The notes beneath the pieces were generated by a model that saw only the letters and a program-made list of their open reading frames with translations, ran no database searches and was not told the DNA's origin. A stretch of DNA of 64,000 nt, taken from assembly GCA_900315065.1 (NCBI GenBank), contig OMXQ01000001.1:16054-80053 (forward strand), in the 5' to 3' direction. Below are positions 17,262 to 29,129 of this stretch, piece by piece. Both the position numbers and the translations under genes were made by a program. Source of the DNA: an uncultured Erysipelotrichaceae bacterium. Its GTDB lineage: Bacteria; Bacillota_I; Bacilli_A; Erysipelotrichales; Erysipelotrichaceae. How positions within the stretch are numbered: the first letter of the stretch is position 1; each line of letters begins with the position of its first letter.

Positions 17262-17824
17262 GGATCGTTGCGGGCAAGTTCGGCTCCCGCCGCATTGAAA
17301 CGAGAAAATCCAATGATACCAGGCCGACGCTTGACAAGGTGAGAGAAGCAGTGTTTTCCTCATTAGGCGGTATGTTTGAAGGCGGATGCGTGCTTGATCT
17401 TTACGGGGGATCCGGGGCAGTGGGTCTTGAAGCAGTCTCCAGAGGCTTTGATGCAGCTGTTGAGTGTGATCTGAACAGGGAAGCCTGTGCCGTGATCCGC
17501 AAGAACATTGAATCTCTGCATTGTGAAGATCAGGTTACGGTCTTGTGCATGAAGGATGTCAAAGCTTTGTCTGTGTGTAAACAGAAGGGAATGAAGTTTG
17601 ATCTGGTTTATCTGGATCCGCCTTATGCTAAACAGCAGAATCTGATGATCCTGCAGAAGCTGGTTGAGTATGGTCTTCTGAATGAAGAAGCAGATGTTGT
17701 CATTGAAAGTGATCAGAAAGATCATTTTGAAGAAACCATTGGAACATTGGTTCCCCTGAAGGAAAAGGAATACGGAATTACCCGTATCACGTATTATAAA
17801 AATAAAGGAAGTCAGATAAAATGA
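17258..17824 (+). CDS. rsmD: 16S rRNA (guanine966-N2)-methyltransferase RsmD
   Basis: This 188-residue class I methyltransferase modifies G966 of 16S rRNA. The N-terminus MRIVAGKFGSRRIE, followed by DTRPTLDKVREAVFSSL, is highly characteristic. The SAM-binding motif is LDLYGGSGAVGLEA, and the catalytic LDPPYAKQ (D/N-PPY) is near residue 120. The gene overlaps ftsW/rodA and coaD by 4 bases each (ATGA), and rsmD-coaD is a conserved pair. Confidence 0.95.
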   Translation: MRIVAGKFGSRRIETRKSNDTRPTLDKVREAVFSSLGGMFEGGCVLDLYGGSGAVGLEAVSRGFDAAVECDLNREACAVIRKNIESLHCEDQVTVLCMKDVKALSVCKQKGMKFDLVYLDPPYAKQQNLMILQKLVEYGLLNEEADVVIESDQKDHFEETIGTLVPLKEKEYGITRITYYKNKGSQIK

Positions 17825-18300
17825 AAGCTTGTTATCCGGGATCTTTTGATCCGATTACCAACGGCCATCTGGATATTATCAGCCGTGCTTCCGGCATGTT
17901 TGAGGAAGTTTATGTGCTGATCATGAAGAATCCGAAAAAGACCTGCCTTTTTTCGGAAGAAGAAAGAAAGAACATGATTGAAAAGTCGCTGCCGGCAGAT
18001 ATGAAAAATGTCAAGGTGAAGATCGGTGAAGGCCTGACTGTCAATGAGGCAAGAAGACTTGGCTGCGGTGCCATTATCAGAGGCATCCGGGCAGTATCCG
18101 ATTATGAATATGAGCTGCAGATTGCAACCGCCAACATGATGCTGGGTCATGAAATTGAGACAATCTTCCTGATTGCCAAGCCTCAGTATTCCTTCCTGTC
18201 GTCCTCCGTCGTAAAGGAAATTGCTTCTTATCATGGAGATATCCTGAATCTGGTTCCTTATCAGATAGCGGAAGAAGTAGAGGCAAAGTTTGCTAAGTAA
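17821..18300 (+). CDS. coaD: Phosphopantetheine adenylyltransferase
   Basis: This 159-residue enzyme converts 4'-phosphopantetheine and ATP to dephospho-CoA, the substrate of CoaE encoded at 6261. The nucleotidyltransferase signature PGSFDPITNGHLDI lies at residues 6-19. Further landmarks are IIRGIRAVSDYEYELQ and the ISSS-type loop FLSSSVVKEIA. The gene shares a 4-base overlap with rsmD, and a terminator directly follows the stop. Confidence 0.96.
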   Translation: MKACYPGSFDPITNGHLDIISRASGMFEEVYVLIMKNPKKTCLFSEEERKNMIEKSLPADMKNVKVKIGEGLTVNEARRLGCGAIIRGIRAVSDYEYELQIATANMMLGHEIETIFLIAKPQYSFLSSSVVKEIASYHGDILNLVPYQIAEEVEAKFAK

Positions 18301-18327
18301 AGGCAATTGAAAAATTGTCTTTTTTTC
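18301..18327 (+). terminator. Intrinsic terminator after coaD
   Basis: Stem AGGCAATT / AATTGTCT (one G-U pair) with loop GAAA, followed by T7. It separates the coaD unit from the heat-shock operon. Confidence 0.9.
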
Positions 18328-18337
18328 ATGAAAGAAA

Positions 18338-18364
18338 TTAGCACTTCATTATTGACAGTGCTAA
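18338..18364. promoter_or_regulatory. CIRCE operator 1 (HrcA binding site)
   Basis: TTAGCACTT-N9-CAGTGCTAA matches the CIRCE consensus TTAGCACTC-N9-GAGTGCTAA at 16 of 18 arm positions. It overlaps the -35 box of the hrcA promoter. Confidence 0.93.
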
Positions 18365-18380
18365 GCTTTGGAAGTAATAT
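18352..18380 (+). promoter_or_regulatory. hrcA-grpE-dnaK-dnaJ promoter
   Basis: TTGACA (18352-18357), 17 bases, TAATAT (18375-18380), a strong sigma-A type promoter. It lies between and overlapping two CIRCE-like operators, so HrcA would block RNA polymerase. Confidence 0.88.
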
Positions 18381-18381
18381 A

Positions 18382-18408
18382 CTAGCAGACACAAAAGCTG
18401 AGTGCTAA
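18382..18408. promoter_or_regulatory. CIRCE operator 2 (one degenerate arm)
   Basis: CTAGCAGAC-N9-GAGTGCTAA has the exact CIRCE spacing. The right arm is a perfect match and the left arm matches 6 of 9. It covers the likely transcript start and runs into the hrcA ribosome site. Confidence 0.7.
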
Positions 18409-18424
18409 AGGAGGTGGGGTGAAG

Positions 18425-19474
18425 ATGTTGACGCCAAGAAGAATTGAAATCTTCAAAGCGATTGTCGATGAGTTTATCAAGACAGCAGAACCGGTAGGTT
18501 CCAAGACTCTGCAGAAGAAATATCACCTGCCTTATTCCAGTGCTACGATCCGCAATGATATGCAGGTTCTGGAAGAAATGGGGTATCTTGAAAAAACCCA
18601 TACTTCTTCCGGCAGAGTGCCAAGCACTGCAGGTTATAAATTCTATTGTGAGAATCTTCTGTCTGATGCCAGGATGGACAACAAGATGGAAATAGCCATC
18701 CGGGATGCCTTTGATGCTTCGAATATGAATATCAACGAAGCAGTCAGACAAAGTTGTGAAATTCTCTCGTCTATGACGAATATGACTTCCGGTGCGATCG
18801 GCCCGGATGCACATGAGCAGAGACTGGAACATATCAAGCTCTTCCCGCTGGATGAAAGAAATGCAGTGTGTGTCTTTATTACCAACCTTGGTCATACTGA
18901 AACAAAGACTTTCCATTTTGACCAGGATGTACCAGTCAGTGATATTGAAAACTGTACGGAGATCCTGAATCAGAAACTGAAGGATGTCAGAATTGACCAG
19001 CTGGTGGATGAGATGGAAAGAATCAGACCGGAACTCAGTGCAGTAGTACAGAGACATGATCTTCTCTTTACTGCCTTTGTCAAAGCATTCGTCAGGTTCG
19101 CCAGTGAAAATGTGTATTTCTCCGGCAAGGACAGAATGTTGTATCAGCCTGAGTTTGAAGACATCAACAAGCTCAAGAAACTTATGCAGATGCTGGATGA
19201 CCAGTCAGTATGGAAAGACATGAACGGCAAGGCAAATGCAGTTGCCGTAACGACAAAGGGTGCCGAATTAACGTGGTACAACGATCTGGCAGTTGTCAGA
19301 TCCAAGTTCCATGTCGGTGAGCATGAAACCGGTGAGTTTATGGTCGTCGGCCCGAGCCGCATGAATTATGACAAAGTTGTCGCAATGGTAGAATACGCTG
19401 CCAGAATGATTGAAAAAATGTACAACGCAGGAGGTGATGAGATCGATGAATCAGGAAACAAAAAAGACAAGTGA
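18425..19474 (+). CDS. hrcA: Heat-inducible transcription repressor HrcA
   Basis: This protein of about 349 residues represses heat-shock genes by binding CIRCE; two such sites lie directly upstream. The N-terminal winged helix has MLTPRRIEIFKAIVDEFIKT and SSATIRNDMQVLEEMGYLEK. The C-terminal part, including the GAF-like region, ends with SRMNYDKVVAMVEYAARMIE, a hallmark of HrcA. I chose ATG 18425 because family proteins begin at this MLTxR. A GTG at 18419 (adding MK) is also possible, since AAAGGAGG ends at 18414. The repressor is expected to depend on GroE for activity; groEL/ES is not in this window. The 3' end overlaps the grpE start. Confidence 0.96.
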   Translation: MLTPRRIEIFKAIVDEFIKTAEPVGSKTLQKKYHLPYSSATIRNDMQVLEEMGYLEKTHTSSGRVPSTAGYKFYCENLLSDARMDNKMEIAIRDAFDASNMNINEAVRQSCEILSSMTNMTSGAIGPDAHEQRLEHIKLFPLDERNAVCVFITNLGHTETKTFHFDQDVPVSDIENCTEILNQKLKDVRIDQLVDEMERIRPELSAVVQRHDLLFTAFVKAFVRFASENVYFSGKDRMLYQPEFEDINKLKKLMQMLDDQSVWKDMNGKANAVAVTTKGAELTWYNDLAVVRSKFHVGEHETGEFMVVGPSRMNYDKVVAMVEYAARMIEKMYNAGGDEIDESGNKKDK

Positions 19475-20075
19475 GCAGACTGAAGAAACAAAGCAGGCTG
19501 CAGAAAATACAGAGGCTGAAACAAAGGCTGAAGAAAAGCAGGTAGAAGAAGCACAGGCTTCTGAAGAGAAACCTGCTGAAAAGGCTGAAGAAAAAAAGCC
19601 GGAAGAAAAGAAACCAACGCATGAAGAGGAACTGGAAGCCCAGGTAAAGAAACTTACCGAGCAGGTCAATGTTCTGAAAAATGAATATGCGCGTGCTTAT
19701 GCCGATACAGAAAACATGAAGAAGAGACTGCAGAAGGAACATGATTCCTTCGCAAAGTATCACATCCAGTCCTTCGCAATTGAATTGCTGCCGGTATTGG
19801 ACAATTGTGAAAGAGCGCTTGCCATTCAGGGAATCGATGAAAACATGAAGAAAGGGCTGGAGATGATATACAGCCAGCTGAAGAGCGCCCTTGAAAAAGA
19901 AGGCGTTACGGAAATCGAAGCTGAAGGCAGGCCGTTCGATGGCAATTGGCATCAGGCTCTGATGAGCGAGCACAAAGACGGCGTTGAGCCGGGTATGGTT
20001 TTGCAGGTATTGCAGAAAGGATACAAATTAAAAGACCGCATTCTCAGAGCGGCTATGGTAAAGGTCAGTGACTGA
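19446..20075 (+). CDS. grpE: Nucleotide exchange factor GrpE
   Basis: This protein of about 209 residues is the co-chaperone that releases ADP from DnaK. The first 65 residues are an E/K/A/T-rich disordered tail. Next comes the long coiled coil (VKKLTEQVNVLKNEYARAY, ADTENMKKRLQKE) and then the beta domain with the family signature near NWHQALM and VLQKGYKLKDRILRAAMVKV. I chose ATG 19446, which has AGGAGG 11 bases upstream. An in-frame ATG at 19437 is too close to that site, and an upstream in-frame start at 19410 lies inside hrcA. Its place between hrcA and dnaK is canonical. Confidence 0.95.
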   Translation: MNQETKKTSEQTEETKQAAENTEAETKAEEKQVEEAQASEEKPAEKAEEKKPEEKKPTHEEELEAQVKKLTEQVNVLKNEYARAYADTENMKKRLQKEHDSFAKYHIQSFAIELLPVLDNCERALAIQGIDENMKKGLEMIYSQLKSALEKEGVTEIEAEGRPFDGNWHQALMSEHKDGVEPGMVLQVLQKGYKLKDRILRAAMVKVSD

Positions 20076-20085
20076 CCGGAGGTGA

Positions 20086-21927
<1,842 letters not shown>

Positions 21928-21940
21928 TAAAATCATAAAG

Positions 21941-21965
21941 AGTGCGGAACTGTAGTTTCCGCATT
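21941..21965 (+). other. Hairpin in the dnaK-dnaJ gap
   Basis: AGTGCGGAA / TTCCGCATT forms a 9-base stem (one G-U) around a 7-base loop, 14 bases after the dnaK stop. No T-tract follows (CTTACTTTATGG). It may be a weak terminator or an mRNA processing or stability element that lowers dnaJ relative to dnaK. Confidence 0.45.
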
Positions 21966-21991
21966 CTTACTTTATGGAAGCAGGTGACGAT

Positions 21992-23122
21992 ATGGCTGAG
22001 AAAAGAGATTATTACGAAGTACTGGGAGTTTCCAAAAGCGCTACGGATGATGAAATCAAGCGTGCGTACCGGAAACTTGCCAAGAAATATCACCCGGACC
22101 TGAACAAGGCACCGGATGCAGCTGAAAAATTCAAGGAAGTAAACGAAGCATACGAAGTGCTTTCTGATCCGCAGAAGCGTCAGACCTATGACCAGTTCGG
22201 CTTTGCCGGCATGGATGGTTCACAGGCAGGCGGTTTCAATCAGGGCTTTGCAGGTGCAGGTTTTGATGACTTCTCCGATATCTTCTCATCTTTCTTCGGC
22301 GGCGGTTTCGGAGGCGGTTCGCAAAGACGTGCCTCGAATGCGCCAAGACGCGGTGAAGATAAATATATGCGGATGAATGTTTCCTTTATGGATGCATGTT
22401 TCGGCAAGACGGAAACCATCAATTTATCCGTCGATGAAATGTGTCCGCATTGTCATGGCAGCGGGGCAGATTCTCCTTCTGATGTAGAGACCTGTTCCAG
22501 GTGTCATGGTTCCGGTACTGTCATTACCCAGCAGAGAACTGCTTTCGGCATGTTCCAGCAGCAGTCCGTTTGCCCGGATTGCCGAGGGACTGGCAAGAAG
22601 GTCAGAAAAGTCTGCAGAGAATGCGGCGGCCAGGGATACATTCATAAGAGAGAAAGCGTTGATATCAAGATCCCGGCAGGTATCGCTACCGGCCAGCAGC
22701 TGAGAGTTGCCGGCAAGGGCGAAAGAGGAACCAACGGCGGTCCTAACGGTGATCTCTTTATTGAGATCAATGTGCTTGCCCATAACAAATTCTCCAGAAA
22801 CGGCAAGGATATCTATCTGGAAATTCCGGTCAGTGCCGTTGATGCAACTTTAGGTGTCAGTGTTGATGTGCCGACAATCTATGGTGATGTTACGATGAAG
22901 ATTCCAGCAGGTACACAGGACGGCACCAAGCTGAGATTGAAGGAAAAGGGTGTTGTTGATATCAGAGGCGGCCGCAAAGGCGATCAGATTGTCACAGTCA
23001 AAGTCAAGGTAGATGAACACCTTACTTCAAAGGAAAAGGAACTCTACAAGCAGCTGCAGGAAATGCAGAATGATGGTTCCGGCAAGACCATGTGGCAGCG
23101 CTTCAAGGAATCATTCAGCTGA
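21992..23122 (+). CDS. dnaJ: Chaperone protein DnaJ (Hsp40)
   Basis: This type I DnaJ of about 376 residues stimulates DnaK ATPase and delivers substrates. The J domain has KKYHPDLNK with the HPD motif. A G/F-rich linker follows (about residues 75-110, with GGGFGGG). The zinc region has four CxxCxGxG repeats: [24 protein letters not shown] and CRECGGQG. The C-terminal substrate domains are complete. I start at ATG 21992, with AGGTGA four bases upstream and the standard [12 protein letters not shown] opening. An in-frame ATG at 21974 would add six residues. Confidence 0.97.
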   Translation: MAEKRDYYEVLGVSKSATDDEIKRAYRKLAKKYHPDLNKAPDAAEKFKEVNEAYEVLSDPQKRQTYDQFGFAGMDGSQAGGFNQGFAGAGFDDFSDIFSSFFGGGFGGGSQRRASNAPRRGEDKYMRMNVSFMDACFGKTETINLSVDEMCPHCHGSGADSPSDVETCSRCHGSGTVITQQRTAFGMFQQQSVCPDCRGTGKKVRKVCRECGGQGYIHKRESVDIKIPAGIATGQQLRVAGKGERGTNGGPNGDLFIEINVLAHNKFSRNGKDIYLEIPVSAVDATLGVSVDVPTIYGDVTMKIPAGTQDGTKLRLKEKGVVDIRGGRKGDQIVTVKVKVDEHLTSKEKELYKQLQEMQNDGSGKTMWQRFKESFS

Positions 23123-23201
23123 TAAAAAATATTATTAAACAAAACAAATCACATTTCACAAACGACAGACTTTCAGGGGAGAGAACTGAAGGAGGTGTCT
23201 T

Positions 23202-25754
23202 ATGAATCCGGAAATGATGACAGAAGCATTGCAGAGAATTATCTCTGATGCATATACAAAAGCACAGCAGGGGCACAATAGTGAAGTTACTGCTGAGCAT
23301 ATCTTATTAAGTATCCTGGAAGACAGCACGGCTGACGGGATCTGGGAAAGACTGCATGTCAACAAGAAAGAAATTGAGTCTGTAGTCAGGAACTATGCCG
23401 ACCAGCTTGCCAGTGTTTCAGGCAACAACCAGCCTGCTTTAAGCAGAGAAGTATCTTATGCATGGCAGAACGCTCTTGATTACATGAAGAAAAAGGGCGA
23501 CAAGTACATGTCGGTAGCAGCTTTGCTGATTGGTCTTTTCGAAACGGATGCACCGGTAATCAAAGCCATCCAGCAGAAATACCATGCAGATGCCAGAGCT
23601 GTAATTAAAGCAGAAGAAGACAGAAGAGGCGGTATGAAGATGGACGATGCCGGGGATGAAGCCCAGCTGGATGCCCTGAAGAAATACGGCCATGATCTGG
23701 TTCAGGAAGTCAAGGACGGCAAGATTGATCCGGTCATCGGCAGAGATGACGAAATCCGCCGTGTCATAGAAATCCTGTCCCGTAAAACAAAGAATAACCC
23801 GGTATTGATTGGTGAGCCTGGTGTCGGTAAGACAGCTATTGTTGAAGGTCTTGCCTGGCGTATTTACCGGGGTGATGTGCCGCAGGGCTTGCGCAACAAG
23901 AAACTGATTGAACTCGACATGGGTGCCTTGATTGCAGGTGCCAAGTACAGAGGTGAATTTGAAGAAAGACTCAAGGGTGTCCTGAAGGCTGTCAAACAGG
24001 CCAACGGCAACATCATTCTCTTCATCGATGAAATTCATAATCTGGTCGGTGCCGGCAAGACAGAAGGCTCTATGGATGCGGCCAACATGCTTAAGCCGAT
24101 GTTAGCAAGAGGCGAGCTCAAGTGCATCGGTGCTACTACCTTCGATGAATATCGTCTTTATATCGAAAAGGACAAAGCTCTGGAAAGAAGATTCCAGAAG
24201 ATCATGGTTTCCGAGCCGACTGTCGAAGATACCATCGCTATTTTAAGAGGTCTCAAGGAAAGATTTGAGACTTTCCATAACGTTACAATCAAAGATGAAG
24301 CTCTGATCGCTGCTGCAACTTTATCAGACAGATACATTACTGACAGGTACCTGCCGGATAAGGCAATTGACCTGGTCGATGAAGCGTGTGCATGCATCCG
24401 TACGGAAATGGATTCTGTTCCGCAGGAATTGGATGAGCTGAATCGTAAGATCATGACCCTGGAGATTGAGAAGACTTCCCTGACCAAGGAACAGGATCAG
24501 AAATCACAGAACAGATTAGCTGAAATTGAAAAGGAACTTGCATCCCTGAAAGAAAAGCAGTCTGCGATGAATTCGCAATGGCAGAAGGAAAAGGAAGAAC
24601 TCAATTCTGCCAAGGATGCCAAGGAAAAACTTGAAAGAGCCAAGCTCGATCTGCAGCAGGCCCAGTATGACGGCGACTATGAAAAAGCCGGCCAGCTTCA
24701 GTATCAGACTATCCCGGATCTTGAACGCATGATCAAAGAAGCAGATGCCATCGATGACAAGCGCATGATCCAGCAGACGGTTGACCAGGACATGATCGCC
24801 AAAATCGTATCCAGATGGACGCATATTGAAGTATCCAGACTGCAGACAACCGAAAGACAGAAGATTCTGCATCTGCCTGAATTCTTAGCCAAGAGAGTTA
24901 TGGGCCAGGATGAAGCTCTGAAACTGGTAAGTGATGCTATTATGCGTTCCAAGGCTAACATTCAGGATGAGAACCGACCGTTGGGTTCCTTCCTCTTCCT
25001 GGGTCCTACCGGCGTCGGCAAGACCGAAGTTGCCAAGGCTCTTGCTCAGCAGCTGTTCGATGATGAATCCAAGATCATCAGAATTGATATGTCCGAATAC
25101 ATGGAGAAATTCAGTGTATCCAGACTCATCGGCGCTCCTCCGGGATACGTCGGCTATGAAGAAGGCGGCCAGTTAACGGAACAGGTCAGAAGAAATCCTT
25201 ACAGCATTGTCCTTCTCGACGAAATCGAAAAGGCCCATCCAGATGTCTTCAATATTCTGCTTCAGATTCTTGATGAAGGCAGAATCACTGATTCCAAGGG
25301 TGTTGTCGTTGACTTCAAGAACACCATTATCATTATGACATCCAACCTGGGTTCCCAGTATGCCTTCGATGATAATGCGGAAGAAAGAAGACAGCACTAT
25401 CTGGAAGAAGTACATAAGTTCTTCAAGCCGGAACTGATCAACCGTATTGATGAAATCATCGTCTTCAATGCTTTAGGCAAAGACGTACAGGTAAAGATCG
25501 CCGACAAGTTCCTGAATATCCTCAAGGAAAGACTTGCCAAAAGAGATATTCATCTTCTTGTTACAGATCGTGCCAAGCAGAGAATCATTGATCTCGGCGT
25601 AGATCCGCAATATGGTGCACGTCCGATGAGACGTCATATCCAGCGTGATATTGAAACCGAAGTTGCCAAGGTTATCCTGGCAGATCCGGATTGCGCCGGC
25701 AAGACGATCACCGTCGATGCAGATGATGACCGCTACATTGTTTCGATCAATTAA
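23202..25754 (+). CDS. clpB: Chaperone ClpB (Hsp100 disaggregase)
   Basis: This 850-residue double-AAA+ disaggregase works with DnaK. The N-domain is present (about 1-150). AAA1 has GEPGVGKTA near residue 205 and FIDEIHNL. The coiled-coil M-domain (about 400-520, rich in K, E and Q) separates it from AAA2, which has GPTGVGKTE near 602 and [18 protein letters not shown]. The M-domain distinguishes it from ClpC/ClpA. It begins 79 bases after dnaJ with its own strong AAGGAGG. No CIRCE or CtsR-type heptad repeat is visible there, so it may be read through from the dnaK operon. Confidence 0.96.
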   Translation: MNPEMMTEALQRIISDAYTKAQQGHNSEVTAEHILLSILEDSTADGIWERLHVNKKEIESVVRNYADQLASVSGNNQPALSREVSYAWQNALDYMKKKGDKYMSVAALLIGLFETDAPVIKAIQQKYHADARAVIKAEEDRRGGMKMDDAGDEAQLDALKKYGHDLVQEVKDGKIDPVIGRDDEIRRVIEILSRKTKNNPVLIGEPGVGKTAIVEGLAWRIYRGDVPQGLRNKKLIELDMGALIAGAKYRGEFEERLKGVLKAVKQANGNIILFIDEIHNLVGAGKTEGSMDAANMLKPMLARGELKCIGATTFDEYRLYIEKDKALERRFQKIMVSEPTVEDTIAILRGLKERFETFHNVTIKDEALIAAATLSDRYITDRYLPDKAIDLVDEACACIRTEMDSVPQELDELNRKIMTLEIEKTSLTKEQDQKSQNRLAEIEKELASLKEKQSAMNSQWQKEKEELNSAKDAKEKLERAKLDLQQAQYDGDYEKAGQLQYQTIPDLERMIKEADAIDDKRMIQQTVDQDMIAKIVSRWTHIEVSRLQTTERQKILHLPEFLAKRVMGQDEALKLVSDAIMRSKANIQDENRPLGSFLFLGPTGVGKTEVAKALAQQLFDDESKIIRIDMSEYMEKFSVSRLIGAPPGYVGYEEGGQLTEQVRRNPYSIVLLDEIEKAHPDVFNILLQILDEGRITDSKGVVVDFKNTIIIMTSNLGSQYAFDDNAEERRQHYLEEVHKFFKPELINRIDEIIVFNALGKDVQVKIADKFLNILKERLAKRDIHLLVTDRAKQRIIDLGVDPQYGARPMRRHIQRDIETEVAKVILADPDCAGKTITVDADDDRYIVSIN

Positions 25755-25763
25755 CATTAAATG

Positions 25764-25794
25764 AGCAGGTGTGCAGAAGCATGCCTGCTTTTTT
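25764..25794 (+). terminator. Intrinsic terminator after clpB
   Basis: An 11-base stem (AGCAGGTGTGC / GCATGCCTGCT, two G-U pairs) around loop AGAA, followed by T5-6. It ends the heat-shock block. Confidence 0.92.
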
Positions 25795-26056
25795 GCTGAA
25801 ATTTCAGATTTTTTCTGATGAACGGAAAGAATTCATGAAATGAAAATAAGATGAGGATATTATGCTTTATCCGCATGTAGATTCTGAAAACACCGGTATT
25901 TCAGGCGGAATTTCCTGCATATGTCAACGTTTCTGAGAAATTATGTACATAATATGAACCAAAACGGGTATTATGGCTCTGTCAGTTGATTGACATCTTC
26001 CAAAAAGGGATCCATAGTAAGTAAGGAATCGCTTTCATTTTTCAATACTTTAGGGT
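25795..26056. other. Intergenic region with a 14-base palindrome and a possible small ORF
   Basis: No gene of normal size is seen between clpB and the HAD gene. It holds a perfect palindrome ATTATGTACATAAT at 25940-25953, a possible operator, and a good promoter at 25990. A 24-codon frame at 25862-25936 starts with ATG seven bases after GAGG; it begins MLYPHVDSENTGISGG and ends with SCICQRF. Whether this small frame is translated cannot be told from one sequence. Confidence 0.3.
25990..26018 (+). promoter_or_regulatory. Probable promoter of the HAD (SAK-like) gene
   Basis: TTGACA (25990-25995), 17 bases, CATAGT (26013-26018). The palindrome at 25940-25953 lies about 40 bases upstream. Confidence 0.5.
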
Positions 26057-26062
26057 ATGATA

Positions 26063-26656
26063 ATGGGACAGATTATGAGTGAGAATATAGTAGATGCATC
26101 TTCACTGCATGCGATAGAAAAAACGATATCAGCCAATGCCGGAAGAGGGAAGAAACATATTTATCTCTTTCTGGATTTTGACGGTGTCATCAATCTCTTT
26201 ATCGATACAGACAGAGACGATGCCGTTGAGATTATGCGCAAGCGCGCTGAAACCATGGAATTTGCGGACAGGGAATGTGTACGCAATCTGGATCAGCTTC
26301 TTTCTGATCATCCGGAAATCGACGTCATTATTTCTTCTTCCTGGAGATTGAAGGGTGTTGAATATTGCCGTCAGTATCTGAAAAAAGCAGGTCTGAACAG
26401 AGTCAGTCAGATCACGGATGTGATTGAACATAAGGAAGAACTCCACCGCAGTCAGGAAATTGCCAATTATCTGCTGCAGCATCCTGATTATACCGATTAT
26501 ATGATCTTTGATGATCAATCTATGTCAGTCTTCGGCGACAGATGGGTCTACACGCATCCTTACCACGGATATGATGCAGAAAGAGATGCCTGGGTCAGAC
26601 AGAATCTTCTGCATGAACGTCATGCGATAGATGGTAAAACTGTATTGAGCAGCTGA
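26063..26656 (+). CDS. HAD-fold protein resembling the HAD_SAK_2 family
   Basis: This protein of about 197 residues has a HAD motif 1, YLFLDFDGVINLF (near residue 35), with the nucleophile in DFDGV. It also has IISSSWRLKGVEYC, the S-S-S-W-R motif of the HAD domain found in Swiss-army-knife RNA-repair-type proteins, and a late acidic motif FDDQSMSVFGDRW. The family assignment is from motif memory; a phosphatase or phosphotransferase activity is likely, but the substrate is unknown. ATG 26063 has TAGGG seven bases upstream; ATG 26057 and ATG 26075 are alternatives. The gene appears to be alone between two terminators. Confidence 0.65.
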   Translation: MGQIMSENIVDASSLHAIEKTISANAGRGKKHIYLFLDFDGVINLFIDTDRDDAVEIMRKRAETMEFADRECVRNLDQLLSDHPEIDVIISSSWRLKGVEYCRQYLKKAGLNRVSQITDVIEHKEELHRSQEIANYLLQHPDYTDYMIFDDQSMSVFGDRWVYTHPYHGYDAERDAWVRQNLLHERHAIDGKTVLSS

Positions 26657-26682
26657 ATAAATAACACACGAATATAACAATG

Positions 26683-26715
26683 AGAAGATGCAATACTGTC
26701 AGCATCTTCTTTTTA
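26683..26715 (+). terminator. Intrinsic terminator after the HAD gene
   Basis: Stem AGAAGATGC / GCATCTTCT with a 10-base loop, followed by TTTTAT. Confidence 0.9.
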
Positions 26716-26742
26716 TATTTCAGACAGAAAACAGAAAATCTG

Positions 26743-26751
26743 TGATACACT
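26743..26751 (+). promoter_or_regulatory. Extended -10 element abutting the Cof-type gene
   Basis: TGATACACT (TG-n-TACACT) ends six bases before the ATG at 26758. Transcription would start at or next to the start codon, and no ribosome site is present, suggesting a leaderless mRNA. Confidence 0.45.
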
Positions 26752-26757
26752 ACAGGC

Positions 26758-27573
26758 ATGATCAAAGCGTGTTTCTTCGATATAGATGGTACTTTGTTAC
26801 CAGGTGATACAAAGCAGGTTCCCCAGGATGCACAAAGAGCTCTGCGCCTGCTGCATGAAAAGGGGATCTATCTCTTTATCTCAAGCGGCAGACCTTTGAA
26901 GCACATGGAATTGATGCCGGATAGTCTGCTGTCGCTTCCTTTTGACGGCTTTGTCTTGTTAAACGGACAATACTGTATTGATAAAGAAAAACATGAATTA
27001 CGCAGACACCCGATTTCCAGGGAAGCTCTGCAGGCGCTGGTGCCGTGGCTGAAGGCACAGTCCTTCCCGTGTTCCATTCATGAGCTGGACTTCGGCTATG
27101 ATCTGAATGAGAATCCGGGCATGAAGGAATACTTAGCTTCCATCAACCGTCTTGACCAGCTGCCGCCGGTTCTGAATCCGGTAAGAGCATTGGTTCACGA
27201 AACTTTTATGATCTGTCCGTATATTGATGAAAGCATGGATGCAGAATTTCTGAAACACGCCCCGGGCATGAAGAGTGCCCGATGGACGCCTCAGTTTGCG
27301 GATATGATTCCGGCCGACGGCGGCAAGGACAAAGGACTGGAAACCATGGGCAGACATTTCAGGTTCACCAGAGAAGAAATGCTGGCATGCGGAGATGCGG
27401 GAAATGATCTGCCGATGTTCCGTTATGCCGGACATAGTGTTTGTCTGGGCAACGGGACACAACCTGCCAAAGCGGAAGCAGAATTTATTACCTCTGATAT
27501 TCATGAAGGCGGCATTGCAAGAGCGCTTGTCCATTATGGTCTTCTTACGGAAGAAGAAGCAGGTCTTCACTAA
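26758..27573 (+). CDS. Cof-type HAD-IIB family phosphatase
   Basis: This 271-residue HAD phosphatase of the Cof/IIB class acts on sugar phosphates or related metabolites. It has motif 1 FFDIDGTLLPG (residues 6-16, nucleophile in DID), motif 2 FISSGRP, a cap domain (about 85-185), the lysine in GGKDKGLETM, and motif 4 CGDAGNDLPMF. These proteins are numerous and overlap in substrate, so no precise substrate is assigned. No Shine-Dalgarno site precedes the ATG. Confidence 0.9.
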   Translation: MIKACFFDIDGTLLPGDTKQVPQDAQRALRLLHEKGIYLFISSGRPLKHMELMPDSLLSLPFDGFVLLNGQYCIDKEKHELRRHPISREALQALVPWLKAQSFPCSIHELDFGYDLNENPGMKEYLASINRLDQLPPVLNPVRALVHETFMICPYIDESMDAEFLKHAPGMKSARWTPQFADMIPADGGKDKGLETMGRHFRFTREEMLACGDAGNDLPMFRYAGHSVCLGNGTQPAKAEAEFITSDIHEGGIARALVHYGLLTEEEAGLH

Positions 27574-27583
27574 TGGATCATTG

Positions 27584-27605
27584 AAAACGGCAATGACCGT
27601 TTTTT
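27584..27605 (+). terminator. Intrinsic terminator after the Cof-type gene
   Basis: Stem AAACGG / CCGTTT around a short loop, followed by a T-run. The stem is short but faces the purA terminator as expected for convergent genes. Confidence 0.7.
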
Positions 27606-27662
27606 AATTTGCCGGGATGACAGGTTCTGTAATACGGCTGGTGTTTCTTCCGGTTTTTGCTG

Positions 27663-27695
27663 CAAAATAAAAGGACCACATCGCTGTGATCCTTT
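27663..27695 (-). terminator. Intrinsic terminator after purA
   Basis: On the minus strand: stem AAGGATCACA / TGTGGTCCTT (one G-U) with loop GCGA, followed by TTATTTT. Confidence 0.88.
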
Positions 27696-27717
27696 GCCTG
27701 CAATAAGATGATGCAGA

Positions 27718-29028
<1,311 letters not shown>

Positions 29029-29030
29029 TT

Positions 29031-29039
29031 ATTTTATCA
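29031..29039 (-). promoter_or_regulatory. Probable purA promoter (extended -10)
   Basis: On the minus strand TGATAAAAT lies about 30 bases upstream of the purA ATG. A TTTACA is present 15 bases further up, a short spacing. Confidence 0.5.
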
Positions 29040-29094
29040 CAATCATGTGTGTGTAAAAGATGAGGTTCATAATTTTTAATTATTTTTCTGTCCA

Positions 29095-29103
29095 TGGTAG
29101 AAT
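29095..29103 (+). promoter_or_regulatory. Probable mrp promoter (extended -10)
   Basis: TGGTAGAAT lies 26 bases upstream of the mrp ATG. The -35 position (TTTAAT) is weak. Confidence 0.5.
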
Positions 29104-29129
29104 ATTGTTCGTGAGGTGAAAGTTTTTTT

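Noticed and set aside
19410..19445. A longer GrpE starting at 19410.
   Set aside because: It would lie within hrcA and lack a ribosome site, while AGGAGG stands upstream of ATG 19446.
23123..23201. CtsR or CIRCE operator upstream of clpB.
   Set aside because: No GGTCAAA heptad repeats and no TTAGCACTC-like arms are present in the 79-base gap.
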